The position numbers and the translations under genes are program-made. The notes beneath the pieces are model-generated. The model saw nothing but the letters and a program-made list of their open reading frames with translations, did not search any database and was not told where the DNA came from. From NCBI GenBank assembly GCA_963704835.1, contig CAVPHW010000009.1, positions 178,414 through 242,413 of the forward strand: a DNA stretch of 64,000 nucleotides, read 5' to 3'. The stretch's first letter is position 1. Every line of letters starts with the position of its first letter. Below, piece after piece: positions 62,631-64,000 of the stretch. The DNA comes from GCA-2746605 sp963704835. GTDB taxonomy: Bacteria > Bacteroidota > Ignavibacteria > Ignavibacteriales > Melioribacteraceae.

Positions 62631-62680
62631 ATAACTATAAATAACTATAAATAACTATAAACAACTATAAATAACTATGA
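62631..62680 (+). repeat. Five-copy 10-bp tandem repeat running into the ROK start codon
   Basis: Unit ATAACTATAA repeated exactly five times (copy 4 has one change, copy 5 ends ATGA). The ROK kinase ATG (62677-62679) lies within the last unit. The array replaces any normal ribosome binding site. Copy-number change would alter promoter or leader length in steps of 10 bp. Confidence 0.9.
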
Positions 62681-63642
62681 ATAATGAATATTTTATTGGT
62701 ATTGATATTGGTGGCACTAAATGTGCTGTATTGGCTGGTACTGTAAATATGGACATTCTTGATAGAATACAGTTCCCCACTGAAACCCACAAAGGCCCAG
62801 ACTATGCAATTAACAACTTAATTAACAATACAGATTTGTTAATTAATAAATATGATAAGTATAAGCTTAAAGCGATAGGAATTAGTTGTGGTGGACCATT
62901 GGATAGTAAAAGAGGTGTTATATTATCCCCCCCAAATCTTCCTGGGTGGGATAATATACACATAACAAGTTTATTTGAGAATAAATTTAACGTTAAAGTA
63001 AATCTGCAAAATGATGCAAATGCTGGGGCTCTCGCTGAATGGAAGTTTGGAGCTGGTAAAGGCACCGAAAATATGATTTTTTTAACATTTGGGACTGGAT
63101 TAGGAGCTGGCTTAATACTCAATAATAAATTGTATACAGGCACAAATGATCTTGCTGGTGAGATTTGGAATATTAGATTAGCTGAAGATGGACTTGAGCC
63201 AAATGGAAAGAAGGGTACTTTTGAAGGATTTTGCAGTGGATCAGGAATCGCTAGATTAGGACAAAAAATAATATCGGAAAAAATAAAGAATGGAATCAGT
63301 GTCCCATTTTGTTCAGATATAAACGAGGTGAGTGAAATTACTACTAAACGTTTAGCTAAAGAAGCAATTAATGGTGATCAAACAGCAATTGAAATATTTA
63401 AATTTTCAGCAGAATATCTTGGAAGAGGATTATCAATTTTGATAGATGTATTAAATCCTGAGAAAATTGTGATAGGTAGTATTTATGCAAGAAATCCTCA
63501 GTTGTTTAAATCAACTTGTCAAAATGTACTTAAGAAGGAAGCTATAGAGCCTGCTAGAAGTGTTTGTGAAATTGTTCCTTCTGCGTTAGGTGATAAAGTA
63601 GGGGATTATGCAAGTTTAAGTGTAGCTATGTTAGGTACATAA
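62677..63642 (+). CDS. ROK-family sugar kinase, zinc motif absent
   Basis: A 321-residue ROK protein (repressor/ORF/kinase) without a DNA-binding domain, hence a sugar kinase. The ATP loop GIDIGGTKCAVLAG is at 8-21, the catalytic region LQNDANAGALAEWKFGAG at about 109-126, and TFGTGLGAGLILNN at about 136-149. The usual GE-x-GH and CxCGxxGC zinc site is replaced: the protein reads AGEIWNIRLAEDG and then KGTFEGFCSGSG. Substrate specificity may therefore differ from glucokinase. It is probably controlled by operators 3 and 4 and co-expressed with the SIS gene 13 bp downstream. Confidence 0.88.
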   Translation: MNNEYFIGIDIGGTKCAVLAGTVNMDILDRIQFPTETHKGPDYAINNLINNTDLLINKYDKYKLKAIGISCGGPLDSKRGVILSPPNLPGWDNIHITSLFENKFNVKVNLQNDANAGALAEWKFGAGKGTENMIFLTFGTGLGAGLILNNKLYTGTNDLAGEIWNIRLAEDGLEPNGKKGTFEGFCSGSGIARLGQKIISEKIKNGISVPFCSDINEVSEITTKRLAKEAINGDQTAIEIFKFSAEYLGRGLSILIDVLNPEKIVIGSIYARNPQLFKSTCQNVLKKEAIEPARSVCEIVPSALGDKVGDYASLSVAMLGT

Positions 63643-63655
63643 TTTTGGAAGGTTC

Positions 63656-64000
63656 ATGAAAATTTATAAATTACTTGATAATTTAATGGTTCGCTATCCT
63701 GATTTATCATCTTCAATTGATGATATTCGGCAAGCTTATGAATTATTAGAAAATTGCTATAAGAGTAAAGGGAAGTTATTAATTTGTGGCAACGGAGGAA
63801 GTGCTTCTGATGCTGACCACATTGTTGGCGAACTTATGAAAAGTTTTTCAGTAAAGCGTACTCTTCCAGAGGAAATCAAATCAAAATTGAGGTTAGTCAA
63901 TAATGAAAAGGGTGAATATATTTCTTCCAAATTACAACCAGCACTACCTGCATTATCATTAACTTGTCACAATGCATTAACGACTGCTTTTTCTAATGAT
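63656..64000 (+). CDS. SIS-domain sugar isomerase (GmhA-like), partial
   Basis: The first 115 residues of a gene cut by the window edge. A helical start is followed by the SIS-domain phosphosugar-binding motif LLICGNGGSASDADHIVGEL, as in GmhA-type phosphoheptose isomerases. An insertion with many Lys/Glu (PEEIKSKLRLVNNEKGEYIS) separates it from LTCHNALTTAFSND, so it is a long GmhA-like variant seen in sugar catabolic clusters. GGAAGG at 63647-63652 is a good ribosome binding site. Being next to the ROK kinase suggests that it isomerises the phosphosugar the kinase makes. Confidence 0.85.
   Translation, partial: MKIYKLLDNLMVRYPDLSSSIDDIRQAYELLENCYKSKGKLLICGNGGSASDADHIVGELMKSFSVKRTLPEEIKSKLRLVNNEKGEYISSKLQPALPALSLTCHNALTTAFSND

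Overview
The window is AT-rich DNA (roughly 70% A+T by eye) with the gene content of an anaerobic or facultative member of the Bacteroidota/Chlorobi/Ignavibacteria group. The evidence is many multi-PAS sensor kinases, a DUF4175-DUF4159 pair, a DUF971 protein, a SPFH protein and weak but usable Shine-Dalgarno sites. This placement is an inference from protein style; no rRNA is present.

Region 1 (1-11.1 kb, minus strand) is a signalling island: three large PAS-rich histidine kinases, two response regulators and a small membrane protein. The largest kinase reads as four pieces because of indels. An imperfectly palindromic repeat family of about 90-160 bp occurs three times, in the gaps of this island and just beyond it. 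Region 2 (11.2-27.1 kb) is mostly housekeeping: DUF971, SPFH protein, pyrimidine-nucleoside phosphorylase, peptidase T, an acyl-CoA synthetase, RecQ with DUF4175/DUF4159 genes, a lipoprotein and AspRS.

Region 3 (27.1-43.1 kb) is a type IV pilus-like or type II secretion-like machine. Two atypical pilin-like genes are each preceded by a sigma-54-type promoter. They are followed by PilC-, PilB-, PilT-, PilM/N-, PilO/P- and secretin-like genes. Next come a hybrid kinase, a receiver-DHp protein, a kinase-receiver protein and an NtrC-family sigma-54 activator, which plausibly control those promoters.

Region 4 (43.3-about 56.6 kb) starts at tRNA-Lys(TTT) and looks like an integrated element: a DUF5659 protein, a broken CHC2-Toprim-SF3 primase-helicase, an iteron-like array and a RarA-C-like protein. 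Beyond it lie four genes: radical SAM, a 1409-residue activase/dehydratase-like protein of the PlsA (plasmalogen or ether-lipid) type, a flippase-like membrane protein and a second radical SAM. This probable lipid-modification cluster is the strongest candidate for an undescribed system. A second, different iteron-like array follows it.

Region 5 (56.7-64 kb) is a LacI-controlled glycerol/sugar operon: LacI regulator, GPH symporter, glycerol kinase, glycerol-3-phosphate dehydrogenase, a ROK kinase and a partial SIS protein. Four copies of a palindromic operator with a central CG mark the regulon. A five-copy 10-bp tandem repeat runs into the ROK start codon.

A caution for the whole window: about a dozen indels break otherwise good genes, and nearly all of them are single-base insertions, often in homopolymers. 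That bias looks more like consensus error than gene decay.
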